Assembly: GCA_946811185.2 (NCBI GenBank) | Contig: OX328110.1 | Span: 22,616,456 to 22,680,455, forward strand | Source of the DNA: Hippopus hippopus | Taxonomy: Eukaryota; Mollusca; Bivalvia; Cardiida; Cardiidae | Length of the DNA stretch: 64,000 nt | Direction: 5' to 3' | Shown here: piece after piece, positions 35,716 to 46,857 of the stretch | How the letters are laid out: every line of letters begins with the position of its first letter | How positions within the stretch are numbered: the stretch's first letter is position 1 | Translations under genes and position numbers: made by a program | Notes under the pieces: model-generated | Databases searched by the model: none | What the model was told of the DNA's origin: nothing | Seen by the model: the letters and a program-made list of their open reading frames with translations, nothing else

Positions 35716-35909
35716 AGTTCTGTATTCACCAACTATTCTTTAGAACTTTCTTAGTCTTATTCTCAAAGATTTTCTAAGTGTGAAAGTAACACAACTTCTG
35801 ATTGGCTAAACCAAATGGTTTAGCCAATCAGAAGTTGTGTTACTTTCTTTTAGAAAATTCTGGAGATTAAGACAGAACATTCTTGAGGATTGTTAGTAAA
35901 TACAGACCC
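35716..35909. mobile_element. MITE-E copy with perfect central palindrome
   Basis: ACACAACTTCTGATTGGCTA AACCAAATGG reads into its own complement through TTTAGCCAATCAGAAGTTGT. Ends TCTGTATTCACCAAC and GTTAGTAAATACAGA. Confidence 0.9.
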
Positions 35910-37279
35910 ATGACGACTTCATCTTTGGCTCTCTAGGAGAGTGTTTTATTTACCTTTGCACGAGCCAGGACAGATTAAAGCTTTTATATACAGCATTGAT
36001 GGTCAAAAGAAGGCTACACAGCACATTCCTTCAGACTGATCAGAGTACCGTACTATGTCTGATTTCAGAATACGTTTCTTGATTTTAATTATTTTGATGT
36101 AATAGCTCAAAATACTTATATATTGAAGGCGAAAGCGTCAACGAGAGTTGCAGAACTTTGTCACATCCGATCTGTAATGCCTCCGTCATAATCAAAGTTA
36201 ACAAGGAATCTACTTGGATCACATAATGCACTTAAGGGGCGTTTACCACATTCTCACTGTGCCTTTCGTGATCTTGTAAATTAAGTCCACGATTTCTGCG
36301 TTCTCATTCATTTTTCAAGTTTTCGTGAAAGAACAGTGAAATCTTTCCCGTCCATACCAGGTTTTGTCAATGAAGAGCATATTAGGTTCATGTCCCGTTG
36401 GTACTACATCTATGCTTTTGTTCCAGCGTATTTATTGAGTCCTTTATGTGTACTTATTCGATCACCCCTCTCTATCCTTATTTTCAACAAGTTCAAAATT
36501 CACCCTAGTGAGCCAAGACTATATTATCGTTAACGTTTTCTGCTGCGTTTCTTCTAAGCCGTACAAGTTCTTGCTAAGTTAGTTTTGCATTGACGTATTT
36601 GGGAACTAGGTCTAGCGTGACCGGGGTATTACAAATAGGTAAGAAAATGATCGACTGGATAACTGAGATAAAATAATTAATCTTAAAAAAATAAAAATTA
36701 AACGATACCCCGCAGGTTTCATTGAACTTGAAACAAAGAGATCCAAACGTTGCTGTCTTCGCCAATTCTGTGGCGTATATTTACCGTTCTTCACACAAAA
36801 GAATAATAGAGAAAACACTGTTATAATAAAACAACATTTTCTGCATCAGTGTTTCTCAAACCAGTCCACATGACTCTGGAACCATTAGAACCTTTAAACG
36901 ATTTCTATGATTGAGCGACGGACCAAATTAATCCGGTAATTGCTTGTCAATTTGTTCCATCGGTGCCGAATCTACTTCGTTTGTTTACCTCTAAATGCTT
37001 TCATGTTTTATTAAGTTAATAAATGTTATTGTTTGTGAAAGACTTTCATATTTCGAACTCACTTGGATTTTTTAACATACAAATCTGATTTTTATGGTTC
37101 TGGGTGAGAATTCTATTGAGATCAAAGATAAATGCTGGTAACTGCAATGTATTTTTACCCTTTAAAAGACAAATATCATCATTTGACCCACGTTAACTAT
37201 GTTGTCTGCAAATAAGTCAAAAGTAGCCATTGTCTATTTTGTTTTCCGGTAAAGAATTGAGAAGGAGAATGTTATATAT
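35910..37279. other. No gene seen
   Basis: A 65-codon frame at 36336-36533 is hydrophobic but has no recognisable domain. Confidence 0.5.
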
Positions 37280-37540
37280 GGCCTGCTACACGCGAAAAGG
37301 GGCATTCGGACATTTGCGTAAAGTGTCGTCTCGGATCAGCCAGCGCAGTCCGCACAGGCTAATCCGAAACGACACTTTCCGTTTTTATGTAATTTTCTGT
37401 TTTGCACAAGTCTATTGTAGCACAAAATCTAATGTAGTCGTAAAGTGCCGTCTCGGATTAGCCTGCGCGGATTGCGCAGGCTGATCCGAGACGACACTTT
37501 ACGCAAATGTCCGAATGCCCCTTTTTGCGTGTTGCAAGCC
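37280..37540 (+). mobile_element. MITE-B copy 3, full length (261 bp)
   Basis: Intact inverted termini (GGCCTGCTACACGCG, GTGTTGCAAGCC) and both hairpins, the second nearly perfect. The flanks ATAT and AATT no longer match. A MITE-A remnant follows at 37567. Confidence 0.9.
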
Positions 37541-37566
37541 AATTATAATGAAATACAAATGAGTGG

Positions 37567-37793
37567 CGCTTGCTTAATGCATTATACCAAGCAAGTCATC
37601 ACATAATTATGGACCCATAAAATCTATTTTGTGTAACAACCACCTGAATCATGAGCTATACCAGAATGGTGATTGGACATGCAAAATATTTACATATAGT
37701 GAAAGGTTTTGACCCAGGTCATACTGTGCAGGCTGACATGCGTCGATACTTTTTGAAAATTCATTACACTACCTTTTCACAGATCGTAACTCA
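37567..37793 (-). mobile_element. Degenerate MITE-A
   Basis: Contains GCATTATACCAAGCAAGTCA and a right end CACAGATCGTAACTC. The hairpin is reduced to CATACTGTGCAGGCTGACAT. It follows MITE-B copy 3 after 26 bp. Confidence 0.75.
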
Positions 37794-39397
37794 TATGTAA
37801 GCGTGCAGGATAAGATAATCCAGGTTGATCCCGTGTTAGTGCTTTGTAGCATGATACAAAATATTGGACAGCGTATATTTTATATCAAAATGTGCAGTCC
37901 AATCTTTATTTAATGTAAATAGGCAATTGGCACATGATTTTGTCCATGCTAGAAACCATTGAATTAATAATCTACTCGGGTAGGTGTGGTGTCATGAAGC
38001 GAAAGAAAAAAAAAACATAATAAAACTACTATACAAATACAATAAATATAATGTTTCCAGTGTCTCATACAACGTGTTTTTAGATACAGGGCACGTAACA
38101 ATACATACTTCTATAAGTTTACTGTGGTAGTATACCTTCTTTATTACAATGACTCAAATACAAGGTATGAATGCCACCTACATGTCAAGTGAGCCAACCT
38201 TAACTGGTAAAACTGGTAATACAAAGTAAATAGAACTTTCAACCCTCGGGTCGGAATCGCGGTTCGGTCATTTGTTTATTACTTGTCCAGGTAAGAACGG
38301 CATCAAGCAGGCCCCTACGGCAACATTCAAATTATGTTTGTTCCACAGAAAAAAAGTCTAGTAATTGGAAATTATGGTGGATCTTGAACTTGAATTGCTA
38401 TGTGAAATCTATAGAAAATTGTATTGGCAGCTGTGTGATTTACAAATGCAATAGGATGGCACAAGCAGAAATCCAATTCATTAATCAAATTTGCTTGTGT
38501 CCTCTATTAAGCCATTTAAAACATATCTAACATCGCTTGTAAAAAAGTTAATACAACTTTTGTGAAACAGGTTTTTTATTCGGATCCTGTAGATGGAAGA
38601 TCAGACTATGTGGCCTGAGCGCTTTGATTGTGTACCAACACTGCCAGTCTGTTCTGTTTAAACTTACCTTGAAAAAAGGAATTCATCTTACCATCGATAT
38701 TTCCTATTTGGCACTCTGAAGTTGAAGGATAAAGGAAAGGTCTAAAAAATATGAGAAAAGGAGAATGAAACAATGGTACAAAGACTATTTATTCCAATAT
38801 CTTACAAAACCGCTCACTTACTTTTCATGTTTCTCCGAAATTATCTGAGAACATCTACAGGTTTAGAAGATTCCAATATCCGTCTTGATAGAAGGGGATG
38901 AGAGAGGGGGAGATAGAACGAGAGAGAGGAGTAGTCTGGAAACAATATGTGTTACGCTCTTCACTGAACATGGGCGATTATCAAGATCTGTGGTTTTTAT
39001 AATTGTGTTATTTACTGGAAACCAGTTCGTAAGTCTAGCGTGCTGAATTATCAACAGAAATATATTTGCCTCTGTTTCTCTGAGTTCTAAATACTCGCCG
39101 TTTATTCTTTCTCTCTCTGTTCGTGGATAGATTTAAAGATAACAAAAAAAAAAAGAAATCACGAGTAATTAGTGAAATATGAGTTTTTAAGGTTATAGAC
39201 CTGGATTAAAATTCACTACGAAATACTTGGAATTATACTAAGAAAAGTGTTTTCTTCTCGAACCCAATCCCATGCTGTGACGTTTTATATAGTGTATATA
39301 GTTTGTATTTGATATATGAGGATTACTTTGAGGACGGAGTTAATTCTGGAATATTTCGACTCCCACTGTTTTATGTATAGAGGAAAAAGTATGTTTG
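37794..39397. other. No gene seen
   Basis: A MITE-C2-like scrap (CTGTAGATGGAAGATCAGAC) lies at about 38588; otherwise unique. Confidence 0.55.
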
Positions 39398-39910
39398 TGC
39401 TACGCCCGGGAAAAAGGGGGTTTACTTGATCTACGTTACACATTACACCGTTATACCAAACAGTTCATTACAAAATGGCCTGCAACACGCGAAAAGGGGC
39501 ATTCGGACATTTGCGTAAAGTGTCGTATCGGATCAGACTGCGCAGTCCGCGCAGGCTAATCCGAGACGAAAGTTTCCGTTTTTATATAATTTTCTGTTTT
39601 GCACAAGTCTACTGTAGCACAAAATCTAATGTAGTCGTAAAGTGCCGTCTCGGATTAGCCTGCGCGGAGTGCGCAGGCTGATCCGAGACGACACTTTACG
39701 CAAATGTCCGAATGCCCCTTTTCGCATGTTGCAAGCCAAATATGCATTCATCGTTTTAGATACCGACTAAATCATAAAGCAGAGTGAGCGTAGCAAAGAT
39801 TTCGACAAAGGTCGGCCTACGGCGGTCTGCGGAGGCTAACATGGGTCGATGCTTTCTGCAGATGCAAATGCCTTTTGCAGATTAAACCACTTTTTCACAA
39901 AACATGGCTC
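39398..39910 (-). mobile_element. MITE-A interrupted by MITE-B copy 4
   Basis: The left part (GGGAAAAAGGGGGTTTACTT) and the right part (ending AACATGGCTC) are separated by the 261-bp MITE-B. The hairpin at about 39812-39845 is diverged (GGTCGGCCTACGGCGGTCTG). Confidence 0.82.
39477..39737 (+). mobile_element. MITE-B copy 4 (261 bp), nested in a MITE-A
   Basis: Flanked by AAAT at 39473-39476 and 39738-39741. MITE-A sequence resumes on both sides, so MITE-B inserted into an existing MITE-A and duplicated 4 bp. Confidence 0.9.
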
Positions 39911-40158
39911 AATTATGTCTGTTTAATCATGAGTTGGTCGTTTTTCTGGATTCTTGTTTTGTAACCCATCACAGCAATAGGCGACATATTCTTTTAGTAG
40001 AATTTGTGGGCGTTGTGTATGAAAACATCACATTGCAGACCAAATGCAGTTTCAAATTAAAGCTACATCATAAGCTTTTGGATTCTATTTACGACCAATT
40101 TGTTTGCCTTACAATCGCATTTCCAGACCTCGACAAAAAAAAAAAGTCGAATTGATTT

Positions 40159-40433
40159 GAGCCATGCTGTGTGAAAATGGTGCTTAATGCATCTGCAAAA
40201 AGTATCGAGCCATTGCAGTCTGCGCAGGCTGACATGGGCCGAAATCTTTTGCCATTAATTAGTCAATTTTTTGCATGTCAAAGGGCCAGTATACCGCATT
40301 ATTCAGTCAGTACTTATACAAAATGGATTTTATGGACCCATTATTATGAGATGGATTGATTGATATGAGGCATCACTAAAATGTATTAAACCCCCTTTGA
40401 TGCATTAAACCTCCTTTTGCCAGAGCACGGTTT
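40159..40433 (+). mobile_element. MITE-A copy, ATTT target duplication
   Basis: ATTT at 40155-40158 and 40434-40437. The right end carries a short internal duplication (two TGCATTAAAC/CCCCTTT blocks). The left half of the hairpin core is lost. Confidence 0.88.
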
Positions 40434-40598
40434 ATTTATAATAGATTCTTCAATGAAAGAGTTATCCCCCACTAGGATATTATTCATATCTGGTTCATTC
40501 GTTGCTATTTCGTCTCTCTCCAACATTCAATATTGAAACTCGAAATGAAGGTGCTCTGGTCATGTCTTTGTGTGTGCCTTTTTTAAAAGGGTAAATAT

Positions 40599-40855
40599 GA
40601 GCCACGCTCTGGCAAAAGGGGGCTTAATGTATCTCTGTGATATATGTTACCGGGCATGTCATCACATAATTATGGATCCATAATTGCCATTTTTTTTTAA
40701 CAACCGACTTAATTATGAGGTAGAGTGTTTCTTGGACAGAAAATTGACCAATAGCGTAAAGTTTCGGCCCAGGTCAGCCTGCGGGGATACGCAGGCTGAC
40801 CAGGGTCGGTACTTTTCGCAGATACATTAAGCCCCCTTTTCACAGAGCATGGCTC
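40599..40855 (-). mobile_element. MITE-A copy, ATAT target duplication
   Basis: ATAT at 40595-40598 and 40856-40859. Termini GAGCCACGCTCTGGC and CAGAGCATGGCTC. The hairpin is a shortened CAGCCTGCGGGGATACGCAG. Confidence 0.92.
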
Positions 40856-40869
40856 ATATATTTTAGTAC

Positions 40870-41098
40870 TTAACTCTTTACCACACAATCCCGACTTTTA
40901 ACGACCCTGAGAAAGAAGCCTTTTGAAAACATTGTGGGAAAAGGAGAAAATGCTGGTAACCAGCATTTTCTCCTTTTCCCACAATGTTTTCTACCCTTCC
41001 TGAACCAAATTTCAATTTTTCAGTTACATTTATTTTGTCGTCTGCAAATGTTTTCAATTTGGACCAGTCTATAATTTTGTCGTTTGGTAAAGAGTTAA
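40870..41098 (-). mobile_element. MITE-D copy, near consensus, TTAA-bounded
   Basis: TTAACTCTTTACCACACAAT to GTTTGGTAAAGAGTTAA. The central palindrome is perfect over GTGGGAAAAGGAGAAAATGC and its complement, meeting at TGGTAACCA. Confidence 0.92.
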
Positions 41099-41114
41099 GT
41101 CTATATGGAGTAAT

Positions 41115-41290
41115 TAAGCCTTTCAGCGTCTGGGGCGAAAACGGGGGCTTTTGCAGACGGCATAGATCCAAACCAGACTGCTTAGAACTTAGAGTCTGAT
41201 CTTGGATCTATACTTGTTTTTTAAAGCCTATAAGGTGACAAATCTCTCGGATTTTAAGTGGTTTGTGTTTTAAGCCCTTGAAAGAGATCA
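41115..41290 (+). mobile_element. MITE-C2 copy following a MITE-D
   Basis: TTAAGCCTTTCAGCGTCTGG and GACGGCATAGATCCAAACCA; right half with AATCTCTCGGATTTTAAGTG. It begins 17 bp after the adjacent MITE-D ends. Confidence 0.78.
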
Positions 41291-41879
41291 GGGCCCGGTT
41301 TCATGAAAAAACTTAAGGTCTACGGCCCCTAATTCTCATATTAAAAGACGGAAGCTGCTGATATTGTCCGAATAGCCTTTACGAAAACGTCGATGTTACA
41401 CAATATTTACCGATGAGTTAGTGAGTCTACGGCCCCTACTTTTCATATTAAAAGACGGAAGCAGCCGAGATTGGCAGAATGGACGTTACGAAAACGTCGA
41501 TGCTACACGACATTTACCGATGAGTTAGGGGTCGTAATCTTTAAATCTCTTATTTTGCTCAAATCCACGAACACACTTACTTTATTGACATAAGTGGAGT
41601 TTGTTATTCCAGGCTTATTTCACTAACATGAACAGACTCATGTAACATTCTCAAATCCAAAGTTGACACGATGTGTCAGACTCAACTCAGCAAAATAATG
41701 GACTACTTTGCTTAGTTGAGTCTAAAACATAGTTTCAACTCAGGATTTGAGAATGTTACTACAGTCTGGTAACTGAAATTCATCTAAAATATTGAACTCA
41801 ACTCAAATCAAAACCTGGGACCGTTAGTAGATTTGAGTAAAAGAAGAGACTTAATTTTTTTCCTGAAACCGGGCCCAGG
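41289..41879 (+). mobile_element. Element J, about 590 bp, GGGCCCGGTTTCA termini
   Basis: GGGCCCGGTTTCATGAA at the left and CTGAAACCGGGCCC at the right. If the termini are GGCCCGG, the flanks show CAG on both sides, a possible 3-bp duplication of the PIF/Harbinger kind. It carries Repeat I and an inner foldback at 41644-41761 (GTAACATTCTCAAATCC against GGATTTGAGAATGTTAC, with AGACTCAACT repeated inside). No transposase. Confidence 0.72.
41309..41547 (+). repeat. Repeat I, copy 2, inside element J
   Basis: Same dimer as 30977-31198 but inverted: two tandem blocks, each with TTAAAAGACGGAAGC and ACGAAAACGTCGATG, bounded by GGTCTACGGCCCCTAATTC and TTAGGGGTCGTAATC. Confidence 0.85.
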
Positions 41880-41896
41880 TTTATATGTTTGACAAA

Positions 41897-42158
41897 GATT
41901 GGTTGTATTGGGGTTTAACGCCACTTTAACAGCTAAGGTCATATCATGGCGGTCGGTGACGCACATGTGTTTCCTGGCTTTCTCACACCAGTACTAACAC
42001 AACTTTCTTTCCAAAGCCACCGACTACTTTTCTCACATGCTTCAGCAGAGGTGAGAGGCGAAAATACGCCGGAAAGAAAGTTCGCCTCAACCGGGTATCG
42101 AACTCACAACCACCAGGTCATGAGTCCGACACGCTCACCACTGAGCCACCCGGGCGGG
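41897..42158 (-). mobile_element. SINE-1 copy 1, tRNA-headed
   Basis: On the minus strand: A box GTGGCTCAGTGGTG (42136-42149) and B box GTTCGATACCC (42093-42103), then a body with GAAAGAAAGTTGTGTTAGTA ending near GGCGTTAAACCCC. About 70 percent of it recurs almost unchanged at 56215. Confidence 0.82.
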
Positions 42159-43020
42159 CCTTTGACAAAGAAGGAGATCAAACGTTTGTGTTGCTTTCTT
42201 TTCACGTAGGCTTTTTCACGTCAATAATACTGAAAAAAAAAGACTACTATTTTCGTCTAATAACTGGCCGCATGACATTTATCATGGTGAAGGAAAAATT
42301 GCTTGAAAAATATTTTCCCTCGGTCACAATGTATTCACACATACTGACATATCAAACCGTAGTTGATGTTGATTACAAGAAAGTTGGCAAAGTTGTCTGC
42401 ATCATATTTATATGTGAAAATAGATATATATATCTAGACATATGAAAATACTAAATCGTGTTGTATAAAACCCGCAGGATTGGCCATGCCAACGATTATT
42501 GTCTCTGTCATCGCTAAATATACCTCGACTTCTATCGACATCTCTTCATAAAAACACAGGCTTTACTTTACAAGTAGAGTGTACATTTTAGTTCAGACAA
42601 CACGTTCTTTGCAATCGCATCTTGAATTATGCCGTAAGCCAAAAGCTTCTTATTTTGCCAAAGACGCCGGAAGAGTTTACCGCAGTTTAAAATAAAGTAC
42701 TGGACTGTGCAGGCTTGACATTTATCTGGAGTTTCTGTTCAGCCTGAGCTTGATCTATTTTGTCAGGAAAGACACATATGAAATCCTTAGCACTTTAGCT
42801 ATTTAGTTTAAACTAATTGAATGATACATGCATTATTAGTTCCAAACGCATCACGTCAATTAACGATTAAGCAAGAGGGCTCAATTTCATTAAACAAAAC
42901 CATAAATACCTCTCACAAGTCCTTGATAAATAATGAGTAGAAAATTAATAGATTCCGAAGTATCAGGTAGGACGTTAAATTTCCCACTAAAAGTAATTTA
43001 CCTCATTTCACGAAGAAAAT

Positions 43021-43541
43021 GAGCCATGTTGGAAAAAGGGAGTTAAATGCAACTCCGTGATGCATGATACCAAGCAAGTCATTACATTAATCCATATGGA
43101 TCTATAAAATCCATTTGGCTTGCAACATGCGAAAAGGGGCATTCGGACATATGCGTAAAGTGTCGTCTCGGATCAGCCTGCGCAGTCCGCGCAGGCTAAT
43201 CCGAGACGGCACTTTACGACTACATCAGATTTTGTCCTACAGTAGACTTGTGCAAAACAGAAAATTACATAAAAACGGAAAGTGTCGTTTCGGATTAGCC
43301 TGCGCGGACTGCACAGGCTGATCCGAGACGACACTTTACGCAAATGTCCGAATGCCCCTTTTCGCGTGTTGCAGGCCATTTTGTATAACACCGACTGGAT
43401 GATGACGTACACTGGTTTCTTGACATGCAGATAATTTACCTTAAGGAAAAAGTTTCGACCCAGGTCAGCCTGCGCGGACTGCGCTGGCTAACATGGGTCG
43501 ATACTTAATGCATTAAGACCCCTTTTCACAGAGCATGGCTC
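43021..43541 (-). mobile_element. MITE-A interrupted by MITE-B copy 5, AAAT target duplication
   Basis: AAAT at 43017-43020 and 43542-43545. The 261-bp MITE-B sits inside; without it and one ATTT repeat the MITE-A is about 256 bp. Confidence 0.92.
43117..43377 (-). mobile_element. MITE-B copy 5 (261 bp), nested in a MITE-A
   Basis: Flanked by ATTT at 43113-43116 and 43378-43381. Removing the element and one ATTT rebuilds the MITE-A motif AAATCCATTTTGT. It runs in the opposite orientation to copy 4, judged by the order of the two internal hairpins. Confidence 0.92.
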
Positions 43542-43739
43542 AAATACATCTAATTCCTTGACCCATTTTCTAGGGTTTGCGGTCTCTAATGTCACATTGC
43601 GTAGATGGTGGACCGAGTTCAGCCTGTACTTCCGGTTAGCCTGGTCTTAGTCGGCCCTCTTCGATGCCCAACTACATGTTTAGAACTGTACTTTACAGTA
43701 CTTTACACATTGAAAAGTGCTAAAAAGGGTCTTACAATT

Positions 43740-43997
43740 GGCCTGCAACATGCGAAAAGGGGCATTCGGACATTTGTGTAAAGTGTCGTCCCGGATCAGC
43801 CTGCGCACTCCGCACAGAGGAATCCGAGACGACACTTTTTGATCGTGTTTGATTTTCTGTCTCGCGCAAGCCTGATGTAAGACAAAATATAATGTTGACG
43901 TAAAGTGCCGTCTCGGATCAGCCTGTACGGACTGCGCAGGCTGATCCGAGACACTTTACGCAAGTGTCCGAATGCCCGCTTTCGCGTGTTGCAGGCC
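43740..43997 (-). mobile_element. MITE-B copy 6
   Basis: GGCCTGCAACATGCG start and complementary end; flanks AATT and AATG, one base off a perfect 4-bp duplication. Two hairpins are present, the right one with a short internal deletion. Confidence 0.88.
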
Positions 43998-44029
43998 AAT
44001 GTAATGGTTGGTTCCGTCAACTCTTTACC

Positions 44030-44120
44030 AGACGAAATAAAAAAAAGAAGGTAGACGCCTTAATAATGAAAGCATTTGCAGACGGTAAATTAGATGTGGA
44101 TTAAATCAAAGGATTTGTCT
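44030..44120 (+). mobile_element. Left end of a MITE-D
   Basis: CAACTCTTTACCAGACGAAA and GAAAGCATTTGCAGACGG. The centre and right end are missing. Confidence 0.65.
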
Positions 44121-44246
44121 CTGATAATAAAATTTCATAACAGTAATAACTATGAACAAATCTTTGGTTATTTAATGGCTTTGAGAGAAAAGCCAGGAAC
44201 TTAGAAAGACCTTTGTGCGAAGTACTGGTCTCAGAAAGTCTAGGAA

Positions 44247-44325
44247 AGCATGGATATGTACACTAGCCGCTGCGATATAACTGAACTAATGTTCAAAACG
44301 GCGTAAAACACAAACCATATAAACT
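44247..44325 (+). mobile_element. SINE-2/3 3' end fragment
   Basis: GAAAGCATGGATATGTACAC, CGATATAACTGAACTAATGT and AAAACGGCGTAAAACAC match the tail of SINE-2. Confidence 0.72.
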
Positions 44326-44577
44326 AGTTAAATATTATCAAGTAGGAGTGAAGTACAGATTTGAATTGCCCATTATCATCTTGTTTTTATTTTTCTTTCT
44401 TTTGCACTGTTTCACCCTTTAAGCTATAACCCCAATCAATGTTTCATTTGGGTACACACACCCTAGCAACACTGATACTCCTAGTCTACAAGATTTTGTA
44501 ATGAGAAATTCCGATCTAACGACGCTAATTAGTAAATTCATGCAAATTCGTACCCGATGCTTCAGGTAATACACCAC

Positions 44578-44838
44578 AGCTATGCTCTGTGAAAAGAGAG
44601 TTTAATGCATTTGCAAAAAGTATCGACACATGTCGGCCTGCGCAGTCTGCGCAGGCTGACATGAGTCGAAACTTTTTGTTGTTGATCAAATTTCTGCATT
44701 TCCAAAGACCAGTCTACCCCATTATTCAGTCTATGGTTTGACAAAATGGATTTTACAGATCCATTAGTATGTGATGAATGACTTGGTATTATGCATCACG
44801 GAGATGCAATAAGACCTCGTTTTGCCACAGCATGGCTC
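44578..44838 (+). mobile_element. MITE-A copy
   Basis: Left end CTATGCTCTGTGAAAAGAGA, hairpin GGCCTGCGCAGTCTGCGCAG then GCTGACATG, right end CACAGCATGGCTC. The flanks no longer match. Confidence 0.88.
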
Positions 44839-46638
44839 AAACCTAGGATAGCTTCATTAATACAAACAGTCATCAGTAGAGTAAAAAAGTAAGCCGAAGT
44901 ATGGAACAGCATCTAAATAAAGAGTATTAATCATTTTGTAATCTCAACAAAATTTGTTCGTGTAACACTTGATAACGCTGTTCTTGGCTCTTTCTTAGAA
45001 TTAGCTTGTAAACGTTTGATCTTATAATCCTGTGGGACATTTATTTAAAATGCAGTTTGTCTGATGGATTACCCGTTCTCGTAACAATCTATGCCATTAA
45101 AAATAGATGAAACTGCAAAATAGATCAGTGAAATGTTAAATCCTTCTTTTGTATACAAGCATCGTGGCATCATGGTTCTATTTTCATGTTCATGTAAATG
45201 ACGAACCTCGTTTTTTAGTCTTCTGAGAATTGAATCAAATCTTCACTTCTATCTGTTAGTATGTTCGTATGAGATACAGGGGTGTAGGGCCAGAGAAATG
45301 CAATTATTTGAGTCTATTTGGACCAAGTCATAATTTTTGTCTGAACAAGTGCTTCATGGGTTAAATATGTGTGCTTTCAACAAGGGTTTTGAAATTCTAG
45401 AAATTCTCCCGATTTGCAGTCTTACTTGTGAGTTGGATACAAAAAACAATGGCAAATAGGTTATGGCATAGATTCCCCCTAAATCATGATGTACTAGATG
45501 CTATCGTTGATGTTTATGGTTTCGATATTCATCTTTATTTTAGTACAGCGTTGTTCCTTCCGTTCGTTTAGGCAACTATTATCTAAAATCAACAGAAACA
45601 ACTTCAAACGGCCAAGTATTTCTGAACAATTATCCAATGGCATGTGAAATTCAGCTTAATGATATCATGTATTGTATTCGCTTCACCAGTCATATTTCTT
45701 TTGCTTTTCTGAGCCCTAAACTAGGCGAAACGACCATAAGATACGTTGTTTTCGTGACAATAAAGTTTTAGATTCATTCTTCTTTTCGAAAGACGACAGT
45801 AAATTCAATGTTTTTTTCCAAGAACTGGATTTGAATTTGATTAGAAAACATGTTTAAATAAATGCTTGTTATTCAGCTGTTTTCAAAACCTTTATCAGAT
45901 CGTGAAAACGTGGAATGTTTCTATAAAAAATAAAAATTGGCAGATTACTAGGCGACATATTTGAAATAGATGACTGTTTCTCTTACGAACTGGGTATCGA
46001 TAATAAAACAAGACGGAGTTGTGTGAACACAAAGCCACACTCGAGGGATGCCAAGGGTACATCTTACAATCCCAGGAAATCAAAAATACAGTAAAAGCTA
46101 GACTGCATGTTCAAGTTCTTGTATCTAACTTATTCTTGGCGGTCACGAATAGGTTGTTTCATGGAAACAAGCCTTTAGGTTACGTCAAACGTAATGGTCT
46201 GAAGACAATGATTTCATAAAAGAAGATAAGCACCTCCGGATAAAGTGGACTCAGTGATAAATTGTGCGTGATATCATAAAGTTAGGATTTTACCATATTT
46301 GAAGTTTGGTCTTCTTTGAAACGTCTCGGTCTCTACGATGATTTGAAACCTTCAAAAAAATCTTAGTGAGGTGGACAACATGTTTGAAACTCAATGGAAC
46401 ACAATCGATATTTCCATGGTCCTTATACCGTGATTGACATAAGAATATGACAAGAAACGTGAAATTGGATCAGTGCCTAGAGACTTACCTGGCATTGGTC
46501 CAAGCTAGGGCCTGCTTTTAGTACCAAAGACCCTCAAACGACAGCTTTAATGATCGTTTATCGTGCTTCCAAAATGTAGGGTATACGTATTGTTACGAGA
46601 TATATAAAGAGAGTTTACAAACCTCATGATAATGACAC
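44839..46638. other. No gene seen
   Basis: The longest repeat-poor stretch before the neuroligin-like exon. No coding frame or promoter motif I could defend. Confidence 0.5.
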
Positions 46639-46857
46639 TTAACCAGTTGGATGCTTAGCACGCTTCAAGAACCTATAGCGGACAGTGTAGATCAAGATCA
46701 GATTGCACAGAACGTGCAGTCTGATCTTGGATCTACATTGTCCGACAAGGAGATATCCCCCCCCCCCCCCATAAAAACAGCTATAAAATAGCAACATTTG
46801 GGTTTTTACTATCGAACTGAAAGTTTCATTTTATGTATTTAGCAGATTAAGGTTTAA
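46639..46857 (+). mobile_element. MITE-C copy with a 14-C run
   Basis: TTAA at both ends. A run of 14 C (46757-46770) replaces the usual TTTTTCCCC stretch after the palindrome. Confidence 0.87.

Noticed and set aside
37230..37484. Family of similar small ORFs beginning MACNTRKG
   Set aside because: They recur only because they lie in the terminal repeat of MITE-B; the frames are not conserved to a common end.
40878..41171. 97-codon minus-strand frame
   Set aside because: Lies within MITE-D and MITE-C2; similar frames recur in other copies with different ends.
42090..42150. Minus-strand tRNA gene
   Set aside because: A and B boxes are present but the arms do not fold well and it continues into a SINE body.
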